From assembly GCF_002910915.1 (NCBI RefSeq), contig NZ_NEUF01000153.1, positions 414-64,413 of the forward strand: DNA of 64,000 nt, written 5' to 3'. Source of the DNA: Streptomyces sp. SM10 (GTDB taxonomy: Bacteria > Actinomycetota > Actinomycetes > Streptomycetales > Streptomycetaceae). Shown piece by piece: positions 26,136 to 35,067 of this stretch. The stretch's first letter is position 1. Every line of letters begins with the position of its first letter. Below the pieces are notes generated by a model. That model searched no databases. It saw only the letters and a list, made by a program, of their open reading frames with translations, and had not been told where the DNA came from. Made by a program: the position numbers and the translations under genes.

Positions 26136-27278
26136 GTGAACGGATCGGCCGGTACGGCAGACATTCGCGTCGGCGGGGCTTTTACGCCCGGGCTGTTGAA
26201 TCCCGATGTCGGCCGCAGGATTTCCCTGCACGGCGAGAATCCTTACGTCGAATTCGGATTTCCCGAGTGGCGACGCTGGGAATCACTCGATGATGCACCC
26301 GCCATTCCTGACTTCTCCTTGCACCTGAGCCGAACCGCGATCTGCGAGAGTCATTCCCGGCAGGACGCCTTCGTGGGCCATCTCCTCGACGAGGCCGCCG
26401 CCCGGACGACCGCCCCCGTGTCGGTCGGAGTGCACGTCACCGGTGACCGGGCCGTCGGCGGCGGCTCCTTCGGACTGCACTCGCATTTCACCGGGACCGA
26501 GGAGGAGGAGAGCCGCGCCGTCCGTTTCCTGACCCGCCTCGGACGCGAATCCGGACTCCCGGTCTGGATCGAGAATGCGAACTGCTATTCCGCGGGCGCC
26601 CGCGGAATCCTCGACACCTGGCGCTGTGTCTCACGCATATGCGAAGCCACCGGTACCGGGCTCATCGTCGATCTGGCCCACTTGTACATCGACGCGGTCA
26701 ACTGCCGCGTACCGGAAGAACTCCTGCTGGGCGCGGTGCCCTGGAGCGAGGTCGCCGAAGTGCATCTCTCCGGTGTCCGTACGGGCCGGGACGGCACCCT
26801 GCACGACGGCCACTCGGAAGCGGTCCACGAAGGCGTCTGGGCCCTGCTGGACACCGTGGTGGACCAGCGGCTGCTGCCCGAGGGGCGCCCGGTGCAGATC
26901 GTGGTGGAGCACGCCGACGCCCGCTGGACCGACCAGCAGGACCTGTACTACGCCGACTTCGCGAGGGCCGCCGCCGTCGCCGCGAGCGCCTCGGCGCCGG
27001 GAAGCGGTACCGGCGGCCCCCACGACTACGGCGCCGAGCACTGCCGGGGCTATCTGCGTCAGTTGTGTCGCACCTGGATCCCCAAGCTCCCCGAGGCGAG
27101 CGAGCAGCGCGGGCTGCCCTACGCCGTCATGTTCGACGAGTGGGTCGCCGACGTACGGGCCCGGGGCAAGCGCATCGTGCTCAGCCTCGAGGAGGTCCCC
27201 GTGTCCGAGCGGGACGGCGTGGTGGTGGCCAAGTACGACCTGCTCGGCTTCGCGAAGGAGAGACTCGCCGCATGCTGA
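26136..27278 (+). CDS. MbnB-like/DUF692-related MNIO enzyme with C-terminal extension
   Basis: A 380-residue TIM-barrel protein. Candidate metal-binding blocks occur in MNIO order: FSLHLSRTAI, VWIENANC, LIVDLAHLYIDAVN, EVHLSGVR, LHDGHSEAVHEGVW and QIVVEHADARW. This pattern resembles MbnB and TglH-like multinuclear non-haem iron-dependent oxidases. About 100 further residues follow (from ~285: HDYGAEHCRGYLRQLC and onward to FAKERLAAC), absent from plain DUF692 proteins; they could be a fused substrate-binding part. The GTG start has an AAAGGGG SD. The gene overlaps the next by 7 bases. By analogy it should oxidise a residue of the 21-residue peptide, but no reaction is established. Confidence 0.8.
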   Translation: MNGSAGTADIRVGGAFTPGLLNPDVGRRISLHGENPYVEFGFPEWRRWESLDDAPAIPDFSLHLSRTAICESHSRQDAFVGHLLDEAAARTTAPVSVGVHVTGDRAVGGGSFGLHSHFTGTEEEESRAVRFLTRLGRESGLPVWIENANCYSAGARGILDTWRCVSRICEATGTGLIVDLAHLYIDAVNCRVPEELLLGAVPWSEVAEVHLSGVRTGRDGTLHDGHSEAVHEGVWALLDTVVDQRLLPEGRPVQIVVEHADARWTDQQDLYYADFARAAAVAASASAPGSGTGGPHDYGAEHCRGYLRQLCRTWIPKLPEASEQRGLPYAVMFDEWVADVRARGKRIVLSLEEVPVSERDGVVVAKYDLLGFAKERLAAC

Positions 27279-28090
27279 TCGGCGTCAACGTCACCTCGCC
27301 GGAGACCCTCGAACTGGCCTGTTCCCTCAAGGACTCGGGCCACATCGACTTCGTCGAGGTCCTGGTGGACGGCTTCGCCCACATCGATCCCGCCGCGTTC
27401 CGGGAGGTCATCGGCGACCTTCCGGTGGGCTGCCACATCATGCTGTCGCGCTTCCTCGACCCCGAGCCGGAGCGCCTGGACTTCTACGCCGGACTGGTCG
27501 CGCGCTGGCAGCGCGCATGCGGCTTCCTCTACGTGAGCGACCACATCGCACACTTCGTCCACCGCGGCCGGCCGCTGCCGACCTCGCACGAGGCCGACTA
27601 CGGCGACTGGGAGCCGGTGATTGCCCGCGCGCGGGAGTGGCGCGAGCGACTGGGCTGCCCGCTGGCGCTGGAGAACTTCCCCTCGAAGGCCCCCGGGATC
27701 CGGCCGCAGGCCGAGGCGTACGCCGAACTGGTCGAGCGGTCGGGGTGCGAGGTGCTGCTGGACCTCTCCAACGCCGTCGTTGCAGAGCTGAACACGGGCG
27801 AGCCCGCGGACGCGTGGCCGACCCTGCCCGGTGTCGGGGGGCGGTACCACCTGGCGGGATACCGGGAGTCGCCTGTGGACCCGTCGCTGATCATAGACAG
27901 CCACGACGTGGAACTGAGCGCCCGCACCCTGGACCTCCTCGCCCGCGCGGCGTCGACGGCCCGGTCGGACGCCACACTGGTGGTCGAACGGGACGCCAAC
28001 CACGTGCCGGACGAATGGAGAGCGGACATTGAGCGAGCGCGTGCGGCCGTCAGCGCTGCTGGACGCCTACCTCAGCCCCGCGGCGCGTGA
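27272..28090 (+). CDS. DUF692-family MNIO enzyme
   Basis: A 272-residue protein that keeps the canonical DUF692 blocks: GVNVTSPETL, YVSDHIAHF, LALENFPS, VLLDLSNAVVAELN, RYHLAGYRES, LIIDSHDVELS and LVVERDANHVP. These His/Glu/Asp/Asn positions correspond to the multi-iron centre of MbnB and TglH. It differs clearly from the preceding MNIO-like protein, so the operon carries two distinct paralogues rather than a recent duplication. The ATG overlaps the upstream stop and has a GAAGGAG SD nine bases away. DUF692 enzymes normally need a partner protein for peptide binding, and the next gene is the obvious candidate. Confidence 0.86.
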   Translation: MLIGVNVTSPETLELACSLKDSGHIDFVEVLVDGFAHIDPAAFREVIGDLPVGCHIMLSRFLDPEPERLDFYAGLVARWQRACGFLYVSDHIAHFVHRGRPLPTSHEADYGDWEPVIARAREWRERLGCPLALENFPSKAPGIRPQAEAYAELVERSGCEVLLDLSNAVVAELNTGEPADAWPTLPGVGGRYHLAGYRESPVDPSLIIDSHDVELSARTLDLLARAASTARSDATLVVERDANHVPDEWRADIERARAAVSAAGRLPQPRGA

Positions 28091-28571
28091 CGCGCTGCCG
28101 GTGGGTGGCCGGGCCCGCCTGATCGCCCAGGAGGCTCTGCGCATCCGGTGGCACCAGCTCTTCGACCGCGTCCCCGCGCTCACGGCGCGCCTGGGCGACA
28201 CCGTGAGGGTGTACGACGACTTCCTGGAGTGGGCCGACGCCGGGGACAGGGTGCTGGACTGGCGGATGCACCTGCACTTCCTCGATCGCCTCACGGAACG
28301 CGGGGTGCCGCTGAACGAGGCCGACCACACCGAGCTGCTCGCCGCAACGGCCGCGCGGTGGTTCGCCGCCTCCGGGTACAGCGAGCGCGGGCTGGCGCTG
28401 ACCAGCGAGCTGCTCGCTTCCAAGGTCGTCGTCGGCGTCAAGGGCGCGGGCCCGCTGGACCGGGCTCGGGTCAAGCTGGCACGCGTTCCCGGGCTCGAAG
28501 CGGAGCAGGGGGTGCGCTGGTGCCTGTCGTCCTGCGGCGACTTCGGGGAGTTCGTGTGGCGGACGGAGTGA
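28029..28571 (+). CDS. Small MNIO partner-like protein (unknown family)
   Basis: A 180-residue, largely helical, soluble protein with a TTG start at 28029 (GGAGAG-type SD), overlapping the end of the DUF692 gene by 62 bases; a GTG at 28041 is an alternative start. I see no catalytic motif. A pair of Cys occurs near the C-terminus (WCLSSCGDFGEFVW). Position and size match the partner proteins that accompany DUF692 enzymes (MbnC, TglI, BufC/DUF2063), which bind the leader peptide and stabilise the oxidase. Sequence similarity to those could not be verified, so the role is inferred from context. Confidence 0.66.
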   Translation: MSERVRPSALLDAYLSPAARDALPVGGRARLIAQEALRIRWHQLFDRVPALTARLGDTVRVYDDFLEWADAGDRVLDWRMHLHFLDRLTERGVPLNEADHTELLAATAARWFAASGYSERGLALTSELLASKVVVGVKGAGPLDRARVKLARVPGLEAEQGVRWCLSSCGDFGEFVWRTE

Positions 28572-29881
28572 ACGCCCCCGGCATCCCGCTCGACCGCCGC
28601 CTGCTGTCCCTGATGGGGCCGATCATGCTCGCGTCGGTCATGGGCCAGACGATCGCGCAGACCGACCTGTGGGTCGTCAGCCGGCTCGGCGAGGACGCCG
28701 TCGCCGCTGCGGCACTGCCGGCGCGGCTGCTACTGGTGGACTCGCTCACCGCGATGGCCATGGGCCCCGTAGTGGGGCTGCTCGTCGCGGGCGCCGCCAC
28801 CGCCCGGGCCCGCCGCCGCGCGGTACAGGGCGGCCTGGCCGGCGCAACGCTGCTGGGCGCCGTGATCGGCGCGCTCGGGCTGGTGCTGATGCCTTGGGTG
28901 GCCGACGTCCTGATCGCCTCGCCCGCCGTCCGGGACCACGCAGGAGCCGCGCTGTTCTGGCTGCTGGTCGCCACGCCGTTCCGACTGGCGCAGTTCGTGG
29001 GCGCCATGGTGCTCTTCGCGCTGCGGCGCGGACGTCCGCTGCTACGGCTGTACGCGGCCGCCGTGGTGCTGAATGCGCTGCTGGACGTCTGGTTCGTGCA
29101 CGGCCTCGGGCTCGGGTTCGCGGGCGTGTACGCGTCCACTTGCACCATCGCGGTCCTGGAGTGGATGGTCACGGTATGGCTGCTGCGGGACCATCTGGCG
29201 GTGCGCACCCGGGCGGCCGAGATCCTGCGATGGCTGCGTCAGGCCGCCCGGAACATGGCAACGGAGTGGGTGAACGCCCTGTCCCGCTTCGGCTTCGAAC
29301 TCTTCCTGGTCGCCCTGCTGGCCGCACGGGCCGCATGGTCCGGACAGCTCGCGGGCTTCTCCGCCGGGCTGGTACTGGTGGCCGCGATGCTGCTTCCAGT
29401 GGGTGCTCTGGCCAACGCCACAGGGATGGTCGCGGCCGCGGGCGAAGCGTCCGCGCGGGAGTGGGCGGTGCTGCGCCGCCGGTCTGCCCTGGTGTCCTCG
29501 ACTGTCACCTCGGTCCTGCTCGTCGCGGCCCTCGGCCCCGGCGCCTGGCTGTACGGCCTCCGGGGCGAGGCGGCGCACTGGCTGGGGGCGCTGATCGCCT
29601 GCCAGGCGGTGGCACTGCCGTTCCGCATGCTCGCGGCCATCTCCGAGGGCCGGCACAAGGCCGCCGGCCGGTTCGGCACCGTCCTGCGCGGCCGCCTCAT
29701 CCAGGAGTTCGCCCTGGCTCTGCCACTGTTCGTCGTGGGTCTCCTGGTGGACAGCGCCGTCCTGGCGTGCAGCGGTGTGGCACTCGGCTGCGCGGTCAAC
29801 GAGCGGCTGCTCCACCGCTCGCTGAGAGAGCGGAAACCGCCCGTGCAGGAGCCGGATGCCACACCGGTCGTCTCCACCTGA
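28556..29881 (+). CDS. MATE-family efflux transporter
   Basis: A membrane protein of about 441 residues with roughly twelve hydrophobic segments in two similar halves. The N-terminus is MATE-like (LLSLMGPIMLASVMGQTIAQTD followed by VSRLGEDAVAAAALP), and the second half repeats the pattern around ATEWVNALSRFGFELFLVAL. MATE proteins export drugs or peptides using proton or sodium gradients. As last gene of the operon, overlapping the partner gene, it is the probable exporter of the modified peptide. GTG 28556 has GGGGAG five bases upstream; GTG 28568 (GTGA overlap) is an alternative start. Confidence 0.85.
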   Translation: MADGVNAPGIPLDRRLLSLMGPIMLASVMGQTIAQTDLWVVSRLGEDAVAAAALPARLLLVDSLTAMAMGPVVGLLVAGAATARARRRAVQGGLAGATLLGAVIGALGLVLMPWVADVLIASPAVRDHAGAALFWLLVATPFRLAQFVGAMVLFALRRGRPLLRLYAAAVVLNALLDVWFVHGLGLGFAGVYASTCTIAVLEWMVTVWLLRDHLAVRTRAAEILRWLRQAARNMATEWVNALSRFGFELFLVALLAARAAWSGQLAGFSAGLVLVAAMLLPVGALANATGMVAAAGEASAREWAVLRRRSALVSSTVTSVLLVAALGPGAWLYGLRGEAAHWLGALIACQAVALPFRMLAAISEGRHKAAGRFGTVLRGRLIQEFALALPLFVVGLLVDSAVLACSGVALGCAVNERLLHRSLRERKPPVQEPDATPVVST

Positions 29882-30137
29882 CCCCCGGCCGCGGCCGCCC
29901 GGCACCCCAGCACGCGGGCCACGTGCGGCATCGTACCCATGGCACAGCCATATCTGCCGACGCCCGAAGCCGGGGTCGCCACACTCCGCGCGGCGAGGCC
30001 TTCCCCTGGGTCGACTGGTTCCACCTCCAACGCCTCCACACTGCGAACGGCGACCCCACGCACATGACCAACTGCTCAGGGCAAGCGGCGGCACCACCCG
30101 CCCGTCGATCGCCGCTCGAGGTCCCCGTCGCCCTCCG

Positions 30138-31334
30138 TCACCGCTCTCCCGCGAGGTCGACCTCTTCCCGGTGCGCCGGTGCCGTGTCCATCACCTCGGA
30201 AAGCTGCCACGGGCGCGTGATCGGGTGGGCCACCGCCCGCCACCAGGGCTCGGTGGGGACGTCGCCGGAGGGCTCGAAGGGCTCACCGGGCCGAGGAAGG
30301 GCCACCGTCTGGCCCGCCTCGTCGGCGACGTCCTTCATCCACTCCCCGGGCTCCGACCACGGGTGCGGGGCGAGGTTGAAGGTGCCCCAGTGGATGGGCA
30401 GCAGCGCGCCGTGCGGCCTGCCGCCCTGGAGGTCCAGGTGCGCCCGCAGGCCCTCGGCCGGTGTCATGTGGATGTCCGGCCAGTACTCCGAATAGGCACC
30501 GACCTGGATCATCGTCGCGTCGAAGGGACCGTGCTCGGCCCCGATGTCCTGGAAGCCGGAGAAGTAGCCGGTGTCCCCGCTGTGGTAGACGCGGTGCTCC
30601 GGGCCCGCGACGACCCACGACGCCCAGAGCGTGTGCTGCTGGTTGCGCAGCCCCCGCCCGCAGAAGTGGCGCGCGGGGGTGGCGGTCAGGCCGACGCCTG
30701 CGACCTGCACGGTCTCGTTCCAGTCGAGCTCGTGGATCCGGTCCACGGGCACGCCCCACCGCTCGAGGTGGGCGCCGACACCGAGCGGCACCGCGAAGAC
30801 CGTGTCCGTGCCCGCCAGGGCCTTGATGGTGGGCAGGTCGAGGTGGTCGTAGTGGTCGTGGGAGATCACGATGGCGTCGACGGGCCCGAGCGAGGCCAGC
30901 GGCAGCGGCGCGGGGTGCAGCCGCTTGGGGCCGGCGAAGGCGAAGGGGGAGCAGCGCTCGCCCCAGACCGGGTCGAAGAGCACCCGGCGGCCGTCGATCT
31001 CGGTGAGAACGCTGGAGTGTCCCAGCCAGGTCACCCGGAGGCCCGTCGCAGGCGGCGTGGCCAGGTCGGCCAGGGTCGTGGCGTGGACGGGCACGGTGCC
31101 GACCGGGGACCGGCGGACCCGCTCCTCCTTGTGGAAGTAGACCTTGGCGAATTCGAGCATGGAGCCGGACGGTCTGGTCCGCGCCCCTTCCGGGTTCTGG
31201 AACACTCCGTCGGCGAAATTGGGTGAGCGGCGGATCCGCTCCATCCGGGCCCCTGCCGGGTCCGCCCCGAAGGCGTCCGGGCGCAACGAGCGCAGTCGGG
31301 TACGGAGCGAGGGCTGGTGGTCGGCGCCGGTCAC
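30138..31334 (-). CDS. Metallo-beta-lactamase-fold hydrolase (UlaG/NAPE-PLD-like)
   Basis: A 398-residue MBL-fold protein. The zinc motif HDHYDHLD is flanked by RVTWLGHSSVLTEIDG, RVLFDPVWGERCSP, VYHSGDTGYF and LPIHWGTFN, a pattern of the UlaG/NAPE-PLD-like group that hydrolyses phosphodiester or lactone substrates. GTG 31334 is preferred (GGAG five bases upstream); the frame remains open further upstream. There is no signal peptide. It stands alone, convergent with the peptide operon. The 256-bp gap to the MATE gene holds nothing recognisable. The substrate is unknown. Confidence 0.86.
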   Translation of the reverse strand: MTGADHQPSLRTRLRSLRPDAFGADPAGARMERIRRSPNFADGVFQNPEGARTRPSGSMLEFAKVYFHKEERVRRSPVGTVPVHATTLADLATPPATGLRVTWLGHSSVLTEIDGRRVLFDPVWGERCSPFAFAGPKRLHPAPLPLASLGPVDAIVISHDHYDHLDLPTIKALAGTDTVFAVPLGVGAHLERWGVPVDRIHELDWNETVQVAGVGLTATPARHFCGRGLRNQQHTLWASWVVAGPEHRVYHSGDTGYFSGFQDIGAEHGPFDATMIQVGAYSEYWPDIHMTPAEGLRAHLDLQGGRPHGALLPIHWGTFNLAPHPWSEPGEWMKDVADEAGQTVALPRPGEPFEPSGDVPTEPWWRAVAHPITRPWQLSEVMDTAPAHREEVDLAGER

Positions 31335-31457
31335 AACATCTCCTGGGGGAGTCGGTGTCGTCTCATTATGGTCGGGAGGTACGGCGGGGCGAGAGCTCGG
31401 CGGTGAACGGAGCACGGTCCCGCACTTCCCCGGACCCGAGTGGCGGGCGGTGCCGCT

Positions 31458-31898
31458 TCAGGCACGGGGCTGGCCGTAGACGTGGCCGACGCGCAGCGTG
31501 AGGACGACCCTGCCGTCCTGGACCATCACCCGGCGGTATTCGTCCCAGTCGGGGTGCTCGCCCTTGACGTCCCGGTAGAGAGTGACCAACTGCTCCACCA
31601 CCGCGTCGTGCGGGTCCGCGGCAGGCGGGGTGAGCTCGGCTGTGACGTCGGCGGCGGTCCAGGCCCAGCGGTCGTCGCTGGTCACGTGGTAGACGGCGCG
31701 CGGGTCCCGGCGGAGGTTGCGGGTCTTGGCCCGGCCCTCGGTGACGGACACACGGAGCACCCCTTCGTCGGGGTAGTACGCGTGGTTCACGTTGGACAGC
31801 TGGGGCGTGCCGTCTCGTTTGAGGGTGACCAGCACACCGCCGTCGTACTCACCGAGGAGTCGGAGCAGCGCCTCACGCCCCGGTTCGAAGTCAGTCAT
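31458..31898 (-). CDS. PPOX-class F420-dependent split-barrel oxidoreductase
   Basis: A 146-residue split beta-barrel flavin/F420 protein. The N-terminal block ALLRLLGEYDGGVLVTLKRDG is followed by PQLSNVNHAYYPD, and RVSVTEGRAKTRNLRRDPRAV is the typical cofactor-binding Lys-Thr-Arg-Asn-Leu element. The C-terminal VMVQDGRVVLTLRVGHVYG is also characteristic. The open frame extends far upstream, but family alignment sets the start at ATG 31898. Such enzymes reduce unsaturated small molecules with F420H2. It is divergent from the amino-acid dehydrogenase gene, with about 157 bp between them as a shared promoter region. Confidence 0.87.
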   Translation of the reverse strand: MTDFEPGREALLRLLGEYDGGVLVTLKRDGTPQLSNVNHAYYPDEGVLRVSVTEGRAKTRNLRRDPRAVYHVTSDDRWAWTAADVTAELTPPAADPHDAVVEQLVTLYRDVKGEHPDWDEYRRVMVQDGRVVLTLRVGHVYGQPRA

Positions 31899-32055
31899 GC
31901 CGAATCCAACGTCCGTACCCCCCGCAGGATTCCGCATCTGGCGTACGGACGCGTCACATCGGGGCGGACCGCGCGCGTTGACAGCTGTCGCCACACCTCC
32001 TGATACTGACTCGCTGTTCAGTAAATCTCTCCAGGTGATCCGCAGGAGCCGCCCT

Positions 32056-33255
32056 ATGACGTCCCCCTTCCCCGCCCCGCTCATCTCCCTGACCTGGACG
32101 GACCATGTCACCGGCGCCGAGGGGTACCTCGTCGTCGACCGACTGGTGCGTGGTGTGTCGAGCGGTGGTCTGCGGATGAGGAAGGGGTGCACCCTCGCGG
32201 AGGTCGCGGGCCTGGCGAGGGGCATGACGATGAAGGAGGCCCTGCACTTCGACGCCGAGGACACACAGGCGCGCTACATCCCGCTGGGCGGAGCCAAGGG
32301 AGGCATCGACTGCGACCCTCGCGATCCGGCCGCGTACGGGGTGCTCGTCCGCTTCCTGCGGGCGGTTCGACCGTACGTGGAGAGCGTCTGGACGACCGGG
32401 GAGGATCTCGGGCTCAGCCAGGACCTCGTCGACCGGGCAGCCGCGGAGGCCGGACTCGTCTCCACGGTCCAGGCGGTCTTCCCCCTGCTGGACGACGAGG
32501 AGGGGGCTCGGCGGCGACTGGCGGACGCCTTCGCCGTCACGGTGGACGGGCTCGGGCTGGACGAGCTGGTCGGTGGCTGCGGTGTCGCGGAATCCGTACT
32601 CGCCGCTCTGGACCGGGCGGGTGTGGCGCACGCCGGCACCCGGGTGTCCCTGCAGGGGTTCGGCACCATGGGCGGGGCGACGGCACGCTTCCTCTCCCGG
32701 GCCGGGCTGGCCGTCGTCGCCATCGCCGACGTGAAGGGAACGATCGCCGATCCGTCCGGCCTGGACGTCGAGGCGTTGCTGGCCGCGCGGGACGCCCATG
32801 GGGCGGTGGACCGCGGGGCCCTGCGGAAGGGCGAGGAGGAGCTGCCGGCGGACGCCTGGCTGGCGGCGGACGCGGAGGTGCTGGTCCCGGCCGCCGTGTC
32901 GTACGCCGTGGACGCCGTGAACCAGGCTTCGGTGAGGGCCCGTTGGGTGGTGGAAGCGGCGAACATGCCGGTGCTTCCCGAAGCGGAGACGCTGCTCGCC
33001 GCCCGGGGCATCACGGTGCTGCCCGACGTGGTGGTCAACTCCGGTACGAACGCCTGGTGGTGGTGGACGTTGTTCGGGGACGTCGAGGCCGATGCCGAGG
33101 AGGCCTTCGGTCATACCCGCCGGGCGATGCGTGCCCTCGTCGGCCAGGTCCTGGACCGGGCGGCGGCCGACGGATGCACGCCACGGGCGGCCGCGCACGC
33201 GCTCGCCGCGGACCGGCTTCCGGTGATGGCGGAGCGGTTCGGCTGGTACCGGTAG
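32056..33255 (+). CDS. Glu/Leu/Phe/Val dehydrogenase
   Basis: A 399-residue amino-acid dehydrogenase. The active-site segment ARYIPLGGAKGGIDCDP holds the catalytic Lys block, TTGEDLGLS follows, and the NAD-binding domain has VSLQGFGTMGGATARFL. The C-terminal LPDVVVNSGTN is also family typical. It differs from the usual Vdh/Ldh in the short N-terminus. It would catalyse reversible oxidative deamination of a branched or aromatic amino acid. ATG 32056 has a GGAG SD seven bases upstream. A TetR gene follows after 48 bp on the same strand and may regulate it. Confidence 0.88.
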   Translation: MTSPFPAPLISLTWTDHVTGAEGYLVVDRLVRGVSSGGLRMRKGCTLAEVAGLARGMTMKEALHFDAEDTQARYIPLGGAKGGIDCDPRDPAAYGVLVRFLRAVRPYVESVWTTGEDLGLSQDLVDRAAAEAGLVSTVQAVFPLLDDEEGARRRLADAFAVTVDGLGLDELVGGCGVAESVLAALDRAGVAHAGTRVSLQGFGTMGGATARFLSRAGLAVVAIADVKGTIADPSGLDVEALLAARDAHGAVDRGALRKGEEELPADAWLAADAEVLVPAAVSYAVDAVNQASVRARWVVEAANMPVLPEAETLLAARGITVLPDVVVNSGTNAWWWWTLFGDVEADAEEAFGHTRRAMRALVGQVLDRAAADGCTPRAAAHALAADRLPVMAERFGWYR

Positions 33256-33303
33256 GGCACCGGGGCCGGATGCCCGGGCAGGCGCGTTGGTTAGGGTGAC
33301 CGC

Positions 33304-33915
33304 GTGACGAGAGTACGGCTGAGCGTGGCGGAGCGACGTGAGGAACTCCTGCGCGCTGCCGTCGAACAGATCGAGGTCCGGGGTGTGTCCTCCGTCCGGA
33401 TCGCCGACGTGGCCGCTGTTCTCGGGGTGAGCAACGCACTGGTGCTGTACCACTTCTCGTCCAAGGAGAAATTGGTGTCCGCCGCCTTCGCCTACGCCGC
33501 GGAGGCCGATCTCGCCCATCTGCGCAAGCTGCTCACCCGCCGCACCAGCGCGGTCCGCCGACTCCGGGCCGCCGTCCGCTGGTACGCGCCGACCGGCCGC
33601 GCCAAGGGCTGGCGGCTGTGGATCGAGGGCTGGGCCTCCTCGCTGCGCGATCCGGTGTTGCGCGAGGTGGCCGGCGATCTCGACCAGCAGTGGAAGGCGG
33701 AGCTGGCCGAGGTCATCGAGGAGGGGGCCGCGGCCGGTGAGTTCCACTGCGAGGACCCGATGTCCGTCGCCTGGCGGCTGACCGCCCTGCTGGACGGGCT
33801 GGCCGTCCAGATGACGTCCTACGCGGGTCCGCTGTCCCGGGCCACCATGCTGCAGTGGACCGAAGAGGCGCTCGCCCGCGAACTCGGCATCGACCACGGG
33901 GCACTGACCGCCTGA
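33304..33915 (+). CDS. TetR-family transcriptional regulator
   Basis: A 203-residue repressor. The N-terminal helix-turn-helix reads VRIADVAAVLGVSNALVLYHF followed by SSKEKLVSAAF, typical of TetR and close to BetI-like members, with a C-terminal ligand domain (WRLTALLDGLAVQ). The GTG start at 33304 gives the usual length. It follows the dehydrogenase gene closely and is probably cotranscribed. The ligand is unknown. Confidence 0.9.
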   Translation: MTRVRLSVAERREELLRAAVEQIEVRGVSSVRIADVAAVLGVSNALVLYHFSSKEKLVSAAFAYAAEADLAHLRKLLTRRTSAVRRLRAAVRWYAPTGRAKGWRLWIEGWASSLRDPVLREVAGDLDQQWKAELAEVIEEGAAAGEFHCEDPMSVAWRLTALLDGLAVQMTSYAGPLSRATMLQWTEEALARELGIDHGALTA

Positions 33916-33983
33916 GCGTGCTGGTCGCGGCGGGCCCGCGAGGGCCGTTCGCGGGGCGGCCCCGGAGGCCGCCGGCCGCCCGG

Positions 33984-34985
33984 TCAGGTCTGGCGCACCG
34001 GGGCGTAGACGTCCCCGTCGAGCCCGAAGGTCCAGGCGACGCCTCCCTTCGCGGTCCGGGTCCTGGGCGGCACCCTCAGCCAGTAGGTGCGGTGCGTCCC
34101 GTCCGGCTCGGGGGTGGAGTTGACGACCTCGACCATCACGACGTCCTCGTCCCCCTCCATCGCGATGCGCCAGAGGATGCCGGTCTCGTCCCGGTGCACC
34201 GGCTCCGCGCCCGATTCGGCCAGGTAGCGGTCGTAGCCGTAGTACTCGAGCATCACACGGCGCAGCTCCGCATTCTCCTCGGCCCGTATCCGCTCCGGAG
34301 TCAGGCTCGCCAGGCCGTCCAGGAAGGCGGCGGGCACGGGCATGCCGCGCCACGCGTGCAGGGCGAATCCGTCCGGGTAGGCGAGGGCCGGGCCGTCCGC
34401 CCGGTCGAGCCGTCCTGCCTCGTCTCGGTGGAGCGCCTCGGGCCGTTCGCAGATCACCACGGCGTGCTCGTAGGGCCACCACCAGCCGGCGTTCCTGGCG
34501 ACCTCCGCCAGCCCGGTCAGCCGGTCGCCGCGTCCGTCGAAGGCCGAGAGCCAGGCCGCGTCGTGCTGGCCGAGGACCGCGTCGAGCAGGACGAGCCGGA
34601 CGCCGGACTCGTCCTCGGGCCGCGGGGCCAGCTCCGCGACGACTCCCGTCCGTATCCGGTCGGCCAGTGCTGCCGTGGTCTCCCACAGCTGGGCCCCGGT
34701 GGCGGACCACAGGGCGGACCAGCCGGCCGGGCCCAGATCGTCGTAGACCCTGCGGCGTTCCTCCGCCCAGGGGCGGGTACGGACCTCCTCGCGCACGGAG
34801 CGGCCCGCGCCGGACAACTTCTCCACGACGCCGACGGCCGCCCGGGGCGAGTCCACCCAGATGACGCGCTCCGGCTCCGCGAGCCCCGCGGACCGGTAGG
34901 CGTGCCGCACCCCGTCCTCGGCCGCTCCCCGGTCGGCCCCGCCCGTCGCCGCCGCAACGGCCCGCCACGCGTTCACGTACTGCAT
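33984..34985 (-). CDS. DUF6745-type protein
   Basis: A 333-residue protein of unknown function. I recognise the DUF6745 pattern: ERVIWVDSPRAAV near the N-terminus, YPDGFALHAWRGMPVPAAFL in the middle, and ending with EVVNSTPEPDGTHRTYWLRV and GVAWTFGLDGD. No catalytic motif, signal peptide or membrane segment is evident. ATG 34985 has a GGGGAA SD. In other actinobacteria such proteins occur near leucine-rich-repeat genes, and the LRR genes of the STM401x set start 0.6 kb away on the other strand. It is coupled by position to the upstream 108-residue gene. Recognition is from memory of the family. Confidence 0.7.
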   Translation of the reverse strand: MQYVNAWRAVAAATGGADRGAAEDGVRHAYRSAGLAEPERVIWVDSPRAAVGVVEKLSGAGRSVREEVRTRPWAEERRRVYDDLGPAGWSALWSATGAQLWETTAALADRIRTGVVAELAPRPEDESGVRLVLLDAVLGQHDAAWLSAFDGRGDRLTGLAEVARNAGWWWPYEHAVVICERPEALHRDEAGRLDRADGPALAYPDGFALHAWRGMPVPAAFLDGLASLTPERIRAEENAELRRVMLEYYGYDRYLAESGAEPVHRDETGILWRIAMEGDEDVVMVEVVNSTPEPDGTHRTYWLRVPPRTRTAKGGVAWTFGLDGDVYAPVRQT

Positions 34986-35067
34986 CGGTATTCCCCGTCC
35001 CCTGTTCCTGATTCCTGACCGCTCATCACCGGACCGCCCCCGGCACCCGCCGCTCACCGCGGACGGC

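Noticed and set aside
26043..26150. Second precursor-like ORF in the hairpin-to-enzyme spacer
   Set aside because: The plus-strand ATGs near 26,041 and 26,090-26,113 start frames without good SD, and one overlaps the hairpin; none resembles the first peptide.
30461..30826. Long plus-strand open frames opposite the MBL-fold gene and opposite most minus-strand genes
   Set aside because: These are antisense shadows caused by high GC; the minus-strand proteins have clear domains.
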